Origin: Rhodococcus sp. NBC_00297
GTDB taxonomy: Bacteria > Actinomycetota > Actinomycetes > Mycobacteriales > Mycobacteriaceae
DNA: 64,000 nucleotides
Assembly (NCBI RefSeq): GCF_036173065.1
Contig: NZ_CP108041.1
Location: 4,095,001-4,159,000 of the forward strand
Reading direction: 5' to 3'
The notes under the pieces were generated by a model, which saw only the letters and a program-made list of their open reading frames with translations, was not told where the DNA came from and did no database searches. The first letter of the stretch is position 1; each line of letters starts with the position of its first letter. A program made the translations under genes and the position numbers. Positions 9,167 through 19,180 of the stretch are shown in pieces.

Positions 9167-10498
9167 GTGACCGAGACGACGAGCCGTACCGACGCCGCTG
9201 CGCCGACCGCAGACGACATCGATGCCGCGGCCGTCCGGCTGCGGGACGTGGCCACCCGCACCCCGCTCGAGTTCTGCGAGCGGTTGTCCGAGCAGACGGG
9301 TGCGCGGATCCACCTCAAGCGCGAGGATCTCCAGCGCGTGCGCTCGTACAAGTTGCGCGGCGCGTACAACCTCATGCTGCAACTCGACGACGACGAGCGT
9401 GCGGTCGGTGTCGTGGCGGCGAGCGCCGGCAATCACGCGCAGGGTGTCGCGTTCGCGTGCCGGGCGCTCGGCATCCGCGGTCGCATCTACGTGCCGACCA
9501 ACACCCCGAAGCAGAAGCGCGATCGCATCGCCTTCCACGGCGGCGACATGGTGCAGGTCATCAGCGTCGGTTCCACCTTCGATGCGGCCGCGGCGGCCGC
9601 CCTCGCCGACGTCCGCACCACCGGTGCCACCATCGTGCCGCCGTTCGACGACCCGAGAACCGTGGCGGGACAGGGAACCATCGCCGCGGAGATCCTGGAG
9701 CAACTCGGTGCCGCTCCGGACGTCGTCGTGGTCGCGGTGGGCGGTGGTGGGTGCATGACGGGCATGTCGGCGTACCTCGCCGAGCGGTCGCCGAACACCT
9801 CCGTCGTCGGTGCGGAACCCACCGGCGCCGCATCCATGGCGGCGGCGCTCATGGCCGGCGGCCCCGTCACACTCGACGAGATCGACCCGTTCGTCGACGG
9901 CGCCGCCGTGCGCCGGATCGGCGATCTCCCGTACCGGGTCGTGTCGTCGCTCGGCGCGACCGTCGCCTCGCATGCCTCGGTGACGGTCGGTGCGGGCCAC
10001 GACGGACGCGGGTCGGTGGTGGTCACGCAGGTGGACGAGGGTGCCATCTGCACCGCGATGCTGGATCTCTACCAGAGTGAGGGCATCATCGCCGAACCCG
10101 CCGGAGCGCTGTCGGTGGCCGCGCTGTCGCAGATCGACATCCCGGCCGGCTCGTCCGTCGTGTGCCTGATCTCGGGCGGTAACAACGACGTCTCGCGCTA
10201 CGGGGAGATTCTCGAACGGTCGCTCGTGCACAAGGGGCTCAAGCACTACTTCCTCGTCGATTTCCCGCAGGAGCCGGGCGCACTGCGCACGTTCCTCGAC
10301 GTCGTTCTCGGTCCGGAGGACGACGTGACGCTGTTCGAGTACGTCAAGCGCAACAATCGCGAGACGGGTGCCGCGCTGGTGGGTATCGAGCTCGGTTCGG
10401 CCGCGGGCCTGTCGTCCCTCCTCGAGCGGATGGAGACGTCGCCGATGCACGTCGAGCATCTCGAGCCCGGGTCTCCCGCATACCGCTACCTGACCTGA
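9167..10498 (+). CDS. ilvA: Threonine ammonia-lyase (dehydratase), biosynthetic
   Basis: A 443-residue PLP enzyme that deaminates threonine to 2-oxobutanoate, the first committed step of isoleucine synthesis. The PLP lysine is in VRSYKLRGAYN (about residue 60), the SAGNHAQGVAF motif and the glycine-rich phosphate loop VAVGGGGCMTG follow, and the C-terminal ~90 residues (LKHYFLVDFPQEPGALRTFL) form a single ACT-like regulatory domain, as in the shorter actinobacterial form. Isoleucine feedback control is expected from the family. The GTG at 9167 is used; longer frames upstream overlap the nitroreductase gene. It converges on a tetR gene with only 1 nt between stops. Confidence 0.93.
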   Translation: MTETTSRTDAAAPTADDIDAAAVRLRDVATRTPLEFCERLSEQTGARIHLKREDLQRVRSYKLRGAYNLMLQLDDDERAVGVVAASAGNHAQGVAFACRALGIRGRIYVPTNTPKQKRDRIAFHGGDMVQVISVGSTFDAAAAAALADVRTTGATIVPPFDDPRTVAGQGTIAAEILEQLGAAPDVVVVAVGGGGCMTGMSAYLAERSPNTSVVGAEPTGAASMAAALMAGGPVTLDEIDPFVDGAAVRRIGDLPYRVVSSLGATVASHASVTVGAGHDGRGSVVVTQVDEGAICTAMLDLYQSEGIIAEPAGALSVAALSQIDIPAGSSVVCLISGGNNDVSRYGEILERSLVHKGLKHYFLVDFPQEPGALRTFLDVVLGPEDDVTLFEYVKRNNRETGAALVGIELGSAAGLSSLLERMETSPMHVEHLEPGSPAYRYLT

Positions 10499-10499
10499 G

Positions 10500-11066
10500 T
10501 CATCCGGCCGACCCCTGACCGCTCGGGTCGACACTGCTCGAACCGCCACCGAGGAGCCGTTCGACCACGTCACGGTGCAGGTCGGGCGGTGTGTGGGGGA
10601 GGCCGAGCAGCGCGGCGAGATAGATGCCGTCGCCCACCAGCCGCACGATCTCGGCCTGCACCGGATCGGTCACCTCGCGCTGCAGCGCGCGGTCCCACAT
10701 GCCCATGACGTCGATGACGGCCTGCTGCACCTCGCCGGGTCTGCCGTCGATGCTGCGCAGCGCGGCGAGAGTGGAGCGGTAGAGCGCCACCTCCTCGGCG
10801 GACGAGGCGTCCGGTGGCTGGAGATACCACTGCGCCAGCGAGGTGCCGGCGGCCTCCGCCTCGACGCGTTGGACGTCGGATCGTTCACCGAGGCGACGCA
10901 CCAGCGCGGCCATCATCGCGTCCTTGCTGGGGAAGTGGTACAGCAGACCACCTTTCGAGACGCCGGCCCGAGAGGCCACCGCCTCGAGGGTGGCCTTGTC
11001 CGCGCCGTCGTCGAGGAGCAGCGTCTCGAGGGCGTCCAGGATGCGGTCGCGTGTGTCGGCTGCCAT
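10500..11066 (-). CDS. TetR family repressor of the adjacent efflux pump
   Basis: A 188-residue TetR regulator. The helix-turn-helix is in residues ~10-50 (TRDRILDALETLL, then VASRAGVSKGGLLYHFPSKD). The C-terminal ligand domain is TetR_C-like, with a W-Y-L-Q-P motif. It is divergent from the MFS exporter at 11156, and two copies of a 16-bp palindromic operator lie between them, so it most likely represses both genes and is released by an exported compound. The ATG at 11066 is chosen because TACAGT lies 7 nt upstream, a leaderless -10 that overlaps one operator. Confidence 0.88.
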   Translation of the reverse strand: MAADTRDRILDALETLLLDDGADKATLEAVASRAGVSKGGLLYHFPSKDAMMAALVRRLGERSDVQRVEAEAAGTSLAQWYLQPPDASSAEEVALYRSTLAALRSIDGRPGEVQQAVIDVMGMWDRALQREVTDPVQAEIVRLVGDGIYLAALLGLPHTPPDLHRDVVERLLGGGSSSVDPSGQGSAG

Positions 11067-11077
11067 GACACGCACTG

Positions 11078-11093
11078 TACCGGCCGGACGGTT
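11078..11093. promoter_or_regulatory. TetR operator copy 1 (imperfect)
   Basis: TACCGGCCGGACGGTT differs at two positions from the perfect palindrome 45 bp away and overlaps the candidate -10 of the tetR gene, as expected for autoregulation. Confidence 0.7.
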
Positions 11094-11122
11094 GTTGCTA
11101 CGCTGTCGGTGTCCGTCGACTG

Positions 11123-11138
11123 TACCGTCCGGACGGTA
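11123..11138. promoter_or_regulatory. TetR operator copy 2 (perfect palindrome)
   Basis: TACCGTCCGGACGGTA is a perfect 16-bp palindrome placed 17 nt before the MFS start codon, a position that would block its promoter or early transcript. Confidence 0.75.
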
Positions 11139-11155
11139 AACGAAAGAGGTGTCTC

Positions 11156-12760
11156 GTGTCCGTGTCCCCGGCAGCGTCCGTGCAGCCGAATCCCGACGAT
11201 CTCGTACCGGCCGGCGCCACCCGCCGCGACTGGCTCGGTCTGGTGGTGCTGGCCGGTGCCGTGATGCTCATCGCCGTCGACGGCACCGTCCTCGACATCG
11301 CGCTGCCGTTCCTCAGCGCGGATCTCCGCCCGAGCAGCACCGAGCTGCTGTGGATCATCGACGTCTACTCGTTCGTCCTCGCCGGCCTGCTGGTCACCAT
11401 GGGCACTGTCGGCGACCGCATCGGACGACGGCGGTTGCTCCTGATCGGCGCGGTCGGCTTCGGGCTGTCCTCGGTGCTCGCCGCCTTCGCGGTCGACCCC
11501 GCGATGATGATCGCGGCCCGTGTGCTGCAGGGAATCTCGGGTGCCACGTTGATGCCCGCCACCCTGGGCCTGATCCGCACGATGTTCCAGGTGCGGCGTG
11601 AACGCACGCTCGCGATCGGTGTCTGGGGTGCCATGGCTGGCGGCGGCGCGGCGGCGGGTCCTCTGGTGGGCGGGTGGCTTCTCGAGCACTTCTGGTGGGG
11701 CTCGGTCTTCCTGATCAACGTGCCGATCATGATCGCGCTGGTCGTCGTCGGTCCGTTCACCATCCCGGAGTCCAAGGATCCGGAACCGGGCCGATTCGAC
11801 GTACCCAGCGCCGCGCTGTCGATCCTGGCCATCGTTCCCGTCGTCTACGCGATCAAGGAGACCGCCGCTCACGGGCCGCACCCGTCGATGATTCCGGTCG
11901 CGCTGGTCGGTCTGGCCGCGGGCACCGTCTTCGTCCGCCGGCAGGGCCGACTCGCCGCTCCGATGATCGACCTGACGCTGTTCGCGCAGCGTCGCTTCTC
12001 GACGGCCGTCGCGACGAACCTGCTGTCCGTCTTCGCGCTGGCGGGAGTCCTGTTCTTCGGCTCGCAGTACCTGCAGTCGGTTCTCGGCACGTCCCCTCTG
12101 GAGGCCGGTCTGATCATGCTGCCGGGAACGGCGACGAGCATCGTCGCGTCGCTCGCCGCCGCACATCTCGTACGCCGCTGGGAGGCGGGCACCGTTCTCG
12201 CCGTGGGACTCGGGGTCTCCGCGGCGGGGGCACTGCTCCTGACACGTCTCGGTCAGACCGACGGCATCGCCGTGTTCATGGCGTCGTTCGTCCTGGTCGG
12301 TGTCGGCGCTGGCCTCGCGCTGACGCTGACGTCGGATCTGGTGGTCGCCTCGGTTCCCGCGCCGCGCGCCGGCGCAGCGTCCGCGATCTCCGAGACGGCG
12401 TACGAACTCGGGATCGCTCTCGGCGTCGCGTTGCTCGGTTCGGTGGTGATGGCCGTGTTCCGTGGCGGTATCGACACGTCGGCGCTCGACCCGGACACCG
12501 CGTCGGGTGCCCGCGAGACCATCGGCGAGGCGGTCTCGCTCGCGCGGACGCTACCGGCGGAACTCGGTGACGCTCTGACCAGTTCGGCCGGCGCCGCCTT
12601 CGTCGACGGGATGCACGTCGCGGCGGTGGCCACCGCGATCGTGCTCGCCGCCAACGCTCTCCTCGTGGCTCTGGCTCTGCGTGGCTCGCACGCCGGCGAC
12701 GCGCGGGCCGAGCCGGAAAGTCACTCCAGCGGAACTCACTCCAGCACGACGAAGGAGTGA
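11156..12760 (+). CDS. DHA2-family MFS drug exporter (14 membrane helices)
   Basis: A 534-residue EmrB/QacA-type proton-driven exporter. Motif D1 (AVDGTVLDIALPFL) is in helix 1, motif A (GTVGDRIGRRRLL) follows helix 2, motif B lies around ARVLQGISGATLMPATLGLIR, and the long C-terminal loop plus ~14 hydrophobic segments match the 14-TM branch. GAAAGAGG lies about 7 nt before the GTG at 11156. The divergent TetR and its operators imply substrate-induced expression. The 3' end overlaps treZ on the other strand by 25 bp, and the last codons include a short direct repeat (ACTCACTCCAGC-like, twice). Confidence 0.92.
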   Translation: MSVSPAASVQPNPDDLVPAGATRRDWLGLVVLAGAVMLIAVDGTVLDIALPFLSADLRPSSTELLWIIDVYSFVLAGLLVTMGTVGDRIGRRRLLLIGAVGFGLSSVLAAFAVDPAMMIAARVLQGISGATLMPATLGLIRTMFQVRRERTLAIGVWGAMAGGGAAAGPLVGGWLLEHFWWGSVFLINVPIMIALVVVGPFTIPESKDPEPGRFDVPSAALSILAIVPVVYAIKETAAHGPHPSMIPVALVGLAAGTVFVRRQGRLAAPMIDLTLFAQRRFSTAVATNLLSVFALAGVLFFGSQYLQSVLGTSPLEAGLIMLPGTATSIVASLAAAHLVRRWEAGTVLAVGLGVSAAGALLLTRLGQTDGIAVFMASFVLVGVGAGLALTLTSDLVVASVPAPRAGAASAISETAYELGIALGVALLGSVVMAVFRGGIDTSALDPDTASGARETIGEAVSLARTLPAELGDALTSSAGAAFVDGMHVAAVATAIVLAANALLVALALRGSHAGDARAEPESHSSGTHSSTTKE

Positions 12761-14514
12761 CCCGGAACGGTCGTCGCCGACGCGGTCGCGTTCGGCGTCG
12801 GCTCGTCCCACCACAGCAGCGGTGAGCCGCCCACCGGCACTGTCACCGGCGAGTCGGTGAGGTTGCACGCGATGCTCAGACCACGGCCCGCGGTGGGGTG
12901 CGCCCGGTGGATCACGATCCATCGGGCGTCCTCGTCGTAGTCGACGTGCACGCCGGTCAACCACGGGTTCGTGATTTCGGTGCGCTGGGCGCGCAACGCC
13001 AGAAGTGCTCGGTAGCAGTCGAGTAGGCGGGCGTGATCGCCCTCGGTGACCTCGTCCCAGTTCAGCTTCGAGTTCTCGAACGTCGCGGGATCCTGCGGGT
13101 CGGGGATGTCCTCGCTGTCCCACCCGTGGGACGCGAACTCGGCCTTGCGGCCCTTCGCGGTGGCCTCACCCAGCTCGGGTTCGGGATGGGAGGTGAAGAA
13201 CTGGAACGGGGTGGAGGCGTCGAACTCCTCACCCATGAAGAGCATCGGGGTGAAGGGGGACAACAGGATCAGCGCCGCCTTGACCGCCAGCTGCCCCGGC
13301 GTGAGTGAGAAGCCGGGACGATCGCCGATTGCGCGGTTGCCCACCTGATCGTGCGTCGTGGTGTACGCGACGAGCGAGCTCGCCGGGAGCACCCGTCGGT
13401 CCAGGGGTCGACCGTGCACGCGGCCACGGAAGGTCGAATACGTCCCGGCGTGGAAGAAGCCCTGCGTGATGGTGGTCGCGAGGCACTGCATCGAGCCGAA
13501 GTCACCGAAGTAGCCCTGACGTTCGCCGGACACCGCTGCGTGCACGGCATGGTGGACGTCGTCGTCCCACTGGGCAGTGAGGCCGTACCCGCCGCCCGCT
13601 CGGGGAGTGATGAGCGTCGGGTCGTTGAGGTCACTCTCCGCGACCAGGCTCAGGGGTCGACCGACGTGCGCCGACAGGGCCTCGGTCTCCACGGCGAGCT
13701 GCTCGAGGATGTGGGTGGCCGTGGTGTCGGCCAGGGCGTGCACCGCATCGAGACGGAGCGCGTCCACGTGGAACTGCTCGAACCACCGCAGTGCGTTGTC
13801 GATGATGTAGCGCCGCACCGTGTCCGACTCCGCGCCGGCCACGTTGACCGTCTGTCCCCAGGAGTTCGCACCCTCGGACATGTACGGGCCGAACTTCTCG
13901 AGGTAGTTGCCTGACGGACCCAGGTGGTTGTAGACCACGTCGAGCGTGACGGCCAGCCCCCGGGCGTGGCAGGCGTCGACGAACCGCTGGAAACCTTCCG
14001 GACCGCCGTAGCCCTCGTGGACGGTGTACCAGAGGACGCCGTCGTAGCCCCAGTTGTGTGTCCCGTTGAAACCGTTGACGGGCATGACCTCCACGAACGT
14101 CACGCCGAGGTCGACGAGGTGATCGAGTCGGTCGATCGCCGCGTCGAACGTCCCCTCCGCGGTGAAGGTGCCGATGTGCAGTTCGTACAGCACGCCGCCC
14201 GCCAGCGGGCGACCCGTCCACGCGTCGTCGGTCCACGCGAAGGTGTCCGCGGAGTACAGCGCCGACGCCTCGTGCACGCCGTCCGGCTGCCGCGGCGAGC
14301 GCGGATCCGGGATCACCGCATCGTCGTCGTCCAGGACGAAGCCGTACCGGGCACCGTCGGCGGCGGGCACCTCGGCGCTCCACCACCCGTCCTTCTCGGT
14401 CATCGGGTGCAGGTCGCCGTCGAGGTGCAGTCGGACCCGTTCGGGTGTGGGTGCCCAGACCGCGAACGTCCGGGGTCCAGTGGTGCGGGAAGCGGCGCGA
14501 ACCGGAGTGCTCAT
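12736..14514 (-). CDS. treZ: Malto-oligosyltrehalose trehalohydrolase
   Basis: A 592-residue GH13 enzyme that releases trehalose from maltooligosyl-trehalose, the last step of the TreX/TreY/TreZ route from glycogen. Visible are an N-terminal CBM48-like sandwich (FAVWAPTPERVRLHLDG), the barrel motifs DVVYNHLGPSGNY, the nucleophile in DALRLDAVHAL, the acid/base Glu in LVAESDLND and the third acid in YTTTHDQVGNR. The residues FMGEEFDASTPFQFF are typical for TreZ. Length is normal. The ATG at 14514 is preceded by AAGGA at 7 nt. No treY is seen in the window, so the usual treXYZ cluster is split here. The 3' end overlaps the MFS gene. Confidence 0.95.
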   Translation of the reverse strand: MSTPVRAASRTTGPRTFAVWAPTPERVRLHLDGDLHPMTEKDGWWSAEVPAADGARYGFVLDDDDAVIPDPRSPRQPDGVHEASALYSADTFAWTDDAWTGRPLAGGVLYELHIGTFTAEGTFDAAIDRLDHLVDLGVTFVEVMPVNGFNGTHNWGYDGVLWYTVHEGYGGPEGFQRFVDACHARGLAVTLDVVYNHLGPSGNYLEKFGPYMSEGANSWGQTVNVAGAESDTVRRYIIDNALRWFEQFHVDALRLDAVHALADTTATHILEQLAVETEALSAHVGRPLSLVAESDLNDPTLITPRAGGGYGLTAQWDDDVHHAVHAAVSGERQGYFGDFGSMQCLATTITQGFFHAGTYSTFRGRVHGRPLDRRVLPASSLVAYTTTHDQVGNRAIGDRPGFSLTPGQLAVKAALILLSPFTPMLFMGEEFDASTPFQFFTSHPEPELGEATAKGRKAEFASHGWDSEDIPDPQDPATFENSKLNWDEVTEGDHARLLDCYRALLALRAQRTEITNPWLTGVHVDYDEDARWIVIHRAHPTAGRGLSIACNLTDSPVTVPVGGSPLLWWDEPTPNATASATTVPGHSFVVLE

Positions 14515-14628
14515 GGACGCATCCTTACCCAGTAGCCGGGCCACCGACACCGGACCGGCGGGGGAGTTGCACCACACCCGGGTCGTCGGGTTCTGTCGCG
14601 GTGGTCGCGGTGAGTGCATGCTGGTGGT

Positions 14629-15303
14629 GTGGACGACGACATGCACGCCCGGTCCGACGACATCTACGAGCTCCCGATGTTCCCGCTCGGCTCGGTGGTA
14701 CTTCCGGGGGACGACGTGCCGTTGCACGTGTTCGAGCCCCGCTACCGCGCGATGGTGCAGCACTGCCTGGACACCGAGTCGCACTTCGGGGTGGCGCTCA
14801 TCGAGCGAGGCCACGAGGTCGGCGGCGGGGACGTGCGCGGCGTGGCCGCAGTGTCGACCCGGATCGACCGCGCCCTCCCCACACCGGACGGGCGCTTCGT
14901 GCTCGAGTGCCGCGGAGTCGACCGGATCCGCGTGCTGGAGTGGCTGCCGGACGATCCGTACCCGCGGGCGCGTGTCACCGCCTGGCCCGATCTCCCGGCG
15001 GGCGACGAGTCGCTGGACGAGGTGTACGACCTCGTGCAGGAGCGCACCGACCGGCTGTTCGAGATCCTGACCGGCATCGCACGCTCGCGTGATCTGCCCA
15101 CACCCGAGGCGCCGCGTGTCGACGCGGACGGAACGCGCTCCGGCGCCGAGGTCTGGGAGTTCGCGTCGTCCCTGCCGCTCGGCTCGTCCGATCGCGCGAA
15201 GGTGCTCGCGGCAGAAACGGTCGGACGACGACTCCACGTCCTCGCGACCGCTCTCGAGGACGTCATCGCGATCGCCGAGTTCTCCGCGCTGCCCGATCTC
15301 TGA
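14629..15303 (+). CDS. LON N-terminal (substrate-binding) domain protein
   Basis: A ~224-residue stand-alone LON-SB protein: [27 protein letters not shown] at the N-terminus is the family signature, followed by [14 protein letters not shown] and an extended helical C-terminal half. No AAA+ or protease domain is present. The role of stand-alone LON-SB proteins is poorly known; peptide recognition is inferred. The start is uncertain: GTG at 14614, GTG at 14629 and ATG at 14641 are in frame, and the middle one is taken. The gene is divergent from treZ. Confidence 0.8.
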   Translation: MDDDMHARSDDIYELPMFPLGSVVLPGDDVPLHVFEPRYRAMVQHCLDTESHFGVALIERGHEVGGGDVRGVAAVSTRIDRALPTPDGRFVLECRGVDRIRVLEWLPDDPYPRARVTAWPDLPAGDESLDEVYDLVQERTDRLFEILTGIARSRDLPTPEAPRVDADGTRSGAEVWEFASSLPLGSSDRAKVLAAETVGRRLHVLATALEDVIAIAEFSALPDL

Positions 15304-15413
15304 CCGTCCGACGACGCGGTCGGGGTCTCGATCCGACAGTCGTGGTCCGCGGTCGTTGCTCGCCCACTAGGGTTCTCGGGGCGGGGGTACGCAATCGACA
15401 CAGGAGGACCCGA

Positions 15414-17054
15414 GTGGCTCACGAGCGAGCGGGACAACGGGCACAGGCATCGGATCTGGTCGATCTGTCGCATCTGGTGACGGCCTACTACAGCGTGAAG
15501 CCGGACGTCGAGAATCCCGATCAGCAGGTGGTCTTCGGTACCTCCGGACATCGTGGATCGTCCCTGGACGGCGCCTTCAACGAAGACCACATCGTGGCCA
15601 CGACACAGGCCATCGTGGAGTACCGGTCCGCGCAGGGCACCACGGGACCGCTCTTCCTCGGTCGCGACACCCACGCGCTCTCCGAGCCCGCGTGGGTCAC
15701 CGCCGTGGAAGTTCTCGCCGCCAACGACGTTGCGGTGCTGGTGGATTCGGCAGACCGCTACACGCCCACCCCGGCGGTGAGCCACGCGATCCTGCGTCAC
15801 AATGCCTCGGGTCCGTCGGTGCTCGCGGACGGCATCGTCGTCACGCCGTCCCACAACCCGCCGCGCGACGGCGGTTTCAAGTACAACCCGCCGAACGGTG
15901 GACCCGCCGACAGCGACGCCACCTCCGTGATCGCGGCGCGCGCCAACGAGATCCTGCGCTCCGGTGTGTCGTCCGTGAAGCGCGTGTCCCTGGCGTCGGC
16001 ACTGGCCGGGTCCGTGCAGAAGTACGACTTCCTCACCACCTACGTCGACGATCTCCCGTCCGTCGTCGACATCGATGCCATCCGGTCCGCGGGTGTGCGC
16101 ATCGGCGCCGATCCGCTGGGCGGTGCGAGCGTCGACTACTGGGCGGCGATCGCCGAGCGGCACCGCCTCGATCTGACCGTGGTCAACCCGCTCGTCGACG
16201 CGACATGGCGGTTCATGACCCTGGACACCGACGGCAAGATCCGGATGGACTGCTCGTCGCCCAACGCGATGGCGTCGTTGATCGGCGCCCGGCACGACTA
16301 CGACGTGTCGACGGGCAACGACGCCGATGCGGACCGGCACGGCATCGTCACCCCCGACGGCGGACTGATGAACCCGAACCACTACCTCGCGGTGGCGATC
16401 GACTACCTGTTCTCGCACCGGCCGGGATGGCCCGCCGAGGCGGCGGTCGGCAAGACCCTCGTCAGTTCCTCGATGATCGACCGCGTCGTGGCCTCGCTCG
16501 GTCGCGCCCTGCTCGAGGTGCCCGTGGGGTTCAAGTGGTTCGTGCCCGGTCTCGTCTCCGGTGAGATCGGGTTCGGCGGCGAGGAGAGCGCCGGCGCCTC
16601 GTTCCTGCGGACGGACGGATCCGTCTGGACCACCGACAAGGACGGCATCATCCTGGCCCTGCTCGCCTCCGAGATCACCGCGGTGACCGGGAAGACACCG
16701 TCGACCCGCTACCGGGAGCTCACCGAGCAGTTCGGTGACCCGTCCTACGCACGCACCGATGCGCCCGCGACGCGCGAGCAGAAGGCCGTGTTGGCGAAGC
16801 TGTCGGCGGAGCAGGTCACCGCGACCACCCTGGCGGGGGAGGACATCACCGCCACGCTCACCTCGGCTCCCGGCAACGGGGCGGCTCTGGGCGGACTCAA
16901 GGTCACCACGGACAGCGCCTGGTTCGCCGCTCGGCCGTCGGGTACGGAGGACGTCTACAAGATCTACGCCGAGTCCTTCCGCGGTGCGGATCACCTCGCC
17001 GAGGTGCAGAGCGCCGCACGCGATCTCGTGTCGTCCGTCCTGACCGGGGAGTGA
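15414..17054 (+). CDS. pgm: Phosphoglucomutase, alpha-D-glucose phosphate-specific
   Basis: A 546-residue enzyme interconverting glucose 1-phosphate and glucose 6-phosphate, the link between glycolysis and glycogen, trehalose and cell-wall precursors. The phosphoserine loop is [13 protein letters not shown] (about residue 142-154), the N-terminal [10 protein letters not shown] and the metal site in [12 protein letters not shown] are intact, the sugar-binding FGGEESAG and the phosphate-binding [13 protein letters not shown] close the protein. Length equals the E. coli enzyme. AGGAGG with a 6-nt spacer precedes the GTG at 15414. It overlaps the next MFS gene by 4 bp (GTGA), so the two are co-transcribed. 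Confidence 0.96.
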   Translation: MAHERAGQRAQASDLVDLSHLVTAYYSVKPDVENPDQQVVFGTSGHRGSSLDGAFNEDHIVATTQAIVEYRSAQGTTGPLFLGRDTHALSEPAWVTAVEVLAANDVAVLVDSADRYTPTPAVSHAILRHNASGPSVLADGIVVTPSHNPPRDGGFKYNPPNGGPADSDATSVIAARANEILRSGVSSVKRVSLASALAGSVQKYDFLTTYVDDLPSVVDIDAIRSAGVRIGADPLGGASVDYWAAIAERHRLDLTVVNPLVDATWRFMTLDTDGKIRMDCSSPNAMASLIGARHDYDVSTGNDADADRHGIVTPDGGLMNPNHYLAVAIDYLFSHRPGWPAEAAVGKTLVSSSMIDRVVASLGRALLEVPVGFKWFVPGLVSGEIGFGGEESAGASFLRTDGSVWTTDKDGIILALLASEITAVTGKTPSTRYRELTEQFGDPSYARTDAPATREQKAVLAKLSAEQVTATTLAGEDITATLTSAPGNGAALGGLKVTTDSAWFAARPSGTEDVYKIYAESFRGADHLAEVQSAARDLVSSVLTGE

Positions 17055-18376
17055 GCGCCGCAGCAGGGGCCGGTGCCGGGACGCGGGGGACCGCCCCCGA
17101 TCCCACCCGCGACATCTGGATCCTCGTCTCGGCCGCGTTCGTCATCGCACTCGGCTTCGGCATCGTCGCGCCCGCGCTCCCGGGGTTCGCGCTCGCCTTC
17201 GGGGTCGACGAGTTCGCGGTCACCGTCATCATCAGTGCCTTCGCGGCGACACGGCTGATCTTCGCGCCCGCCAGCGGATCGCTCGTGCAGCGCATCGGCG
17301 AGCGCCGGGTCTACCTCACCGGTCTCGTCGTCGTCGCGGTGTCGACCGGGTTGTGCGCACTGGCCCAGACGTACTGGCAACTCCTCCTCTTCCGGTCGCT
17401 CGGCGGTATCGGGTCCACCATGTTCACCGTGTCCGCGCTGGGACTGCTCATCCGGATCGCCCCGCCCGATCGCCGCGGGCGCGTCTCCGGCATGTACGCG
17501 TCGAGCTTCCTGGCCGGCACAGTCCTGGGCCCGTTCGTGGGCGGCATCGTGCTCGGTGTCGGAGGTCTGCGGGCGCCGTTCGTCTTCTACGCCGTGACGC
17601 TGGTCGCGGCCGCCGCCGTCGTCGCGGTGGGCCTGCGAACACCCGCCGCGACCACCGATGCCGATCGGGACGCGGCGGTGGTGCTGCGGTTCGCCGACGC
17701 CCTGCGCTCCCCGACGTACCGGTCGGCCCTGCTGTCCAACTTCGCCAACGGATGGGCGGTGTTCGGCGTGCGCACGGCCATCGTGCCGCTGTTCGTCGTC
17801 GCCGCGCTCGGACGCAGCGATTCCATGGCCGCCGTGGCCCTCGCGGTGTTCGCGGTGGGCAACGCGGTGGTGTTGGTGCCGGCGGGGCGATGGTCCGATC
17901 GGTACGGGCGCAAGCCGTTCCTCGTCGCCGGGCTCCTGCTGTGCGGCGCATCGACCGCGACCATGGGCATCTCGGGATCGACGGAGGTGTTCCTCGTGAT
18001 CACCTTCGTCGCCGGGCTCGGGTCCGGGCTGATCACGCCGACCCAGCAGGCGGCGGTGGCCGACATGATCGGCTCCCGCGCCCGCGGAGGCCCCGTCCTC
18101 GCCGCATTCCAGATGGCCATGGACGTGGGCTCGGTCATCGGGCCGCTGGTCGCCGGTGTACTCGTGACGGAACTCTCCTACGCGGCCGCGTTCGGGACCT
18201 CGGGTGCCATCCTGCTGATCGCCGCGGTCGGCTGGATGGTGGTACCCGACACGCGGTCCGGGCGGGTGTCGCTGACCGGGAAGCCCAGCGCGGTGACGAT
18301 CGATCCGGACGGCGTCTCAGGCGGTGCCGACACCGATGAGGGATCCGACGGCGTAGGTCGCCGCGACGGCGAGTGA
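17051..18376 (+). CDS. MFS transporter (12 membrane helices)
   Basis: A 441-residue major facilitator with two six-helix halves. Helix 1 reads [22 protein letters not shown], a motif A-like loop follows ([14 protein letters not shown]), and the central loop after helix 6 is short. It resembles DHA1-type exporters; substrate unknown. Its start overlaps the pgm stop by 4 bp, suggesting translational coupling. The 3' end runs 60 bp into the coding region of the convergent VIT1/CCC1 gene, and its last ~20 residues (Gly/Asp-rich) are the product of that overlap. Confidence 0.88.
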   Translation: MSAAAGAGAGTRGTAPDPTRDIWILVSAAFVIALGFGIVAPALPGFALAFGVDEFAVTVIISAFAATRLIFAPASGSLVQRIGERRVYLTGLVVVAVSTGLCALAQTYWQLLLFRSLGGIGSTMFTVSALGLLIRIAPPDRRGRVSGMYASSFLAGTVLGPFVGGIVLGVGGLRAPFVFYAVTLVAAAAVVAVGLRTPAATTDADRDAAVVLRFADALRSPTYRSALLSNFANGWAVFGVRTAIVPLFVVAALGRSDSMAAVALAVFAVGNAVVLVPAGRWSDRYGRKPFLVAGLLLCGASTATMGISGSTEVFLVITFVAGLGSGLITPTQQAAVADMIGSRARGGPVLAAFQMAMDVGSVIGPLVAGVLVTELSYAAAFGTSGAILLIAAVGWMVVPDTRSGRVSLTGKPSAVTIDPDGVSGGADTDEGSDGVGRRDGE

Positions 18377-19078
18377 GCCGAACAGTAGTTGGCGGAGCGC
18401 TCCGACGACGGTCGACCGCGAGGTGAAGTGTGCGGCGAGCGCGCCCGCGATCATGAGGCCCACGGCGCCGCACGCGAGCCCGAGGGCGAGGACGTCCGAC
18501 CCCAGCAGGAACGGAATGATCGGAATGATCGCGCCGATCGAGAACAGGACGAAGGACGATCCGGCCGCCACCCACGGTGACGGCTTCTCGGTGGGGTCGA
18601 CACCCAACTCCCGCGAGATGTGCAGATCCACGGCACGATCGGCGTCCGTGTGGATCTCGCGCGCGGCGACCGTGGCCGTCTCGGTCGACATGCCCATGTC
18701 GGTGAGCATGCCCACCAACTCCGCCTGTTCGGCCTCCGGGTACTTCGTGAACGCGGCGCGCTCGGTGCTCACCTCGGCATCGATCTGCTCGTTCTGCGTG
18801 GACACGGACGTGAACTCGCCGAGTGCCATCGAGAACGCCCCCGCGACGAGGCCGGCGATGCCGCTGAGGACCAGCGTGTGCGTCGAGACGCCCGCACCGC
18901 CGACACCCGCGATGAGCGAGGTGTTGGTCACCAGTCCGTCCATGGCCCCGAACGTGGCGGCCCGGAGCCAGCCTCCCGAGACGTCGGCGTGAGTGTGATC
19001 GATGTCGTGGGGCAGGCCGGGCCCTCCCTCGACGGGCACGGCGGACGCCTGCGGATCACGGGGCTCGATGTGGGTCAC
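18317..19078 (-). CDS. VIT1/CCC1-family metal transporter
   Basis: A 253-residue membrane protein of the vacuolar iron transporter family: an N-terminal amphipathic stretch, the GAMDGLVTNTSLIAGVGGA and AGAFSMALGEFTSVSTQNE signatures of helices 1-2, a cytoplasmic acidic helical insert (AEVSTERAAFTKYPEAEQAE), then three more helices. Family members move Fe2+ or Mn2+; in bacteria the metal and direction are often unknown. The GTG at 19078 is chosen because TACATT lies 6 nt upstream. The C-terminal 60 bp overlap the MFS gene on the other strand. Confidence 0.88.
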   Translation of the reverse strand: MTHIEPRDPQASAVPVEGGPGLPHDIDHTHADVSGGWLRAATFGAMDGLVTNTSLIAGVGGAGVSTHTLVLSGIAGLVAGAFSMALGEFTSVSTQNEQIDAEVSTERAAFTKYPEAEQAELVGMLTDMGMSTETATVAAREIHTDADRAVDLHISRELGVDPTEKPSPWVAAGSSFVLFSIGAIIPIIPFLLGSDVLALGLACGAVGLMIAGALAAHFTSRSTVVGALRQLLFGSLAVAATYAVGSLIGVGTA

Positions 19079-19180
19079 GGGGCGAATGTACGCGCGCCGG
19101 AACGTCTCTACCAGCAAGCATTGGCATACCTGACATCCAGTTCTCAGCACACTGTCAGTCGCGCGTGACACAGTATTCGC

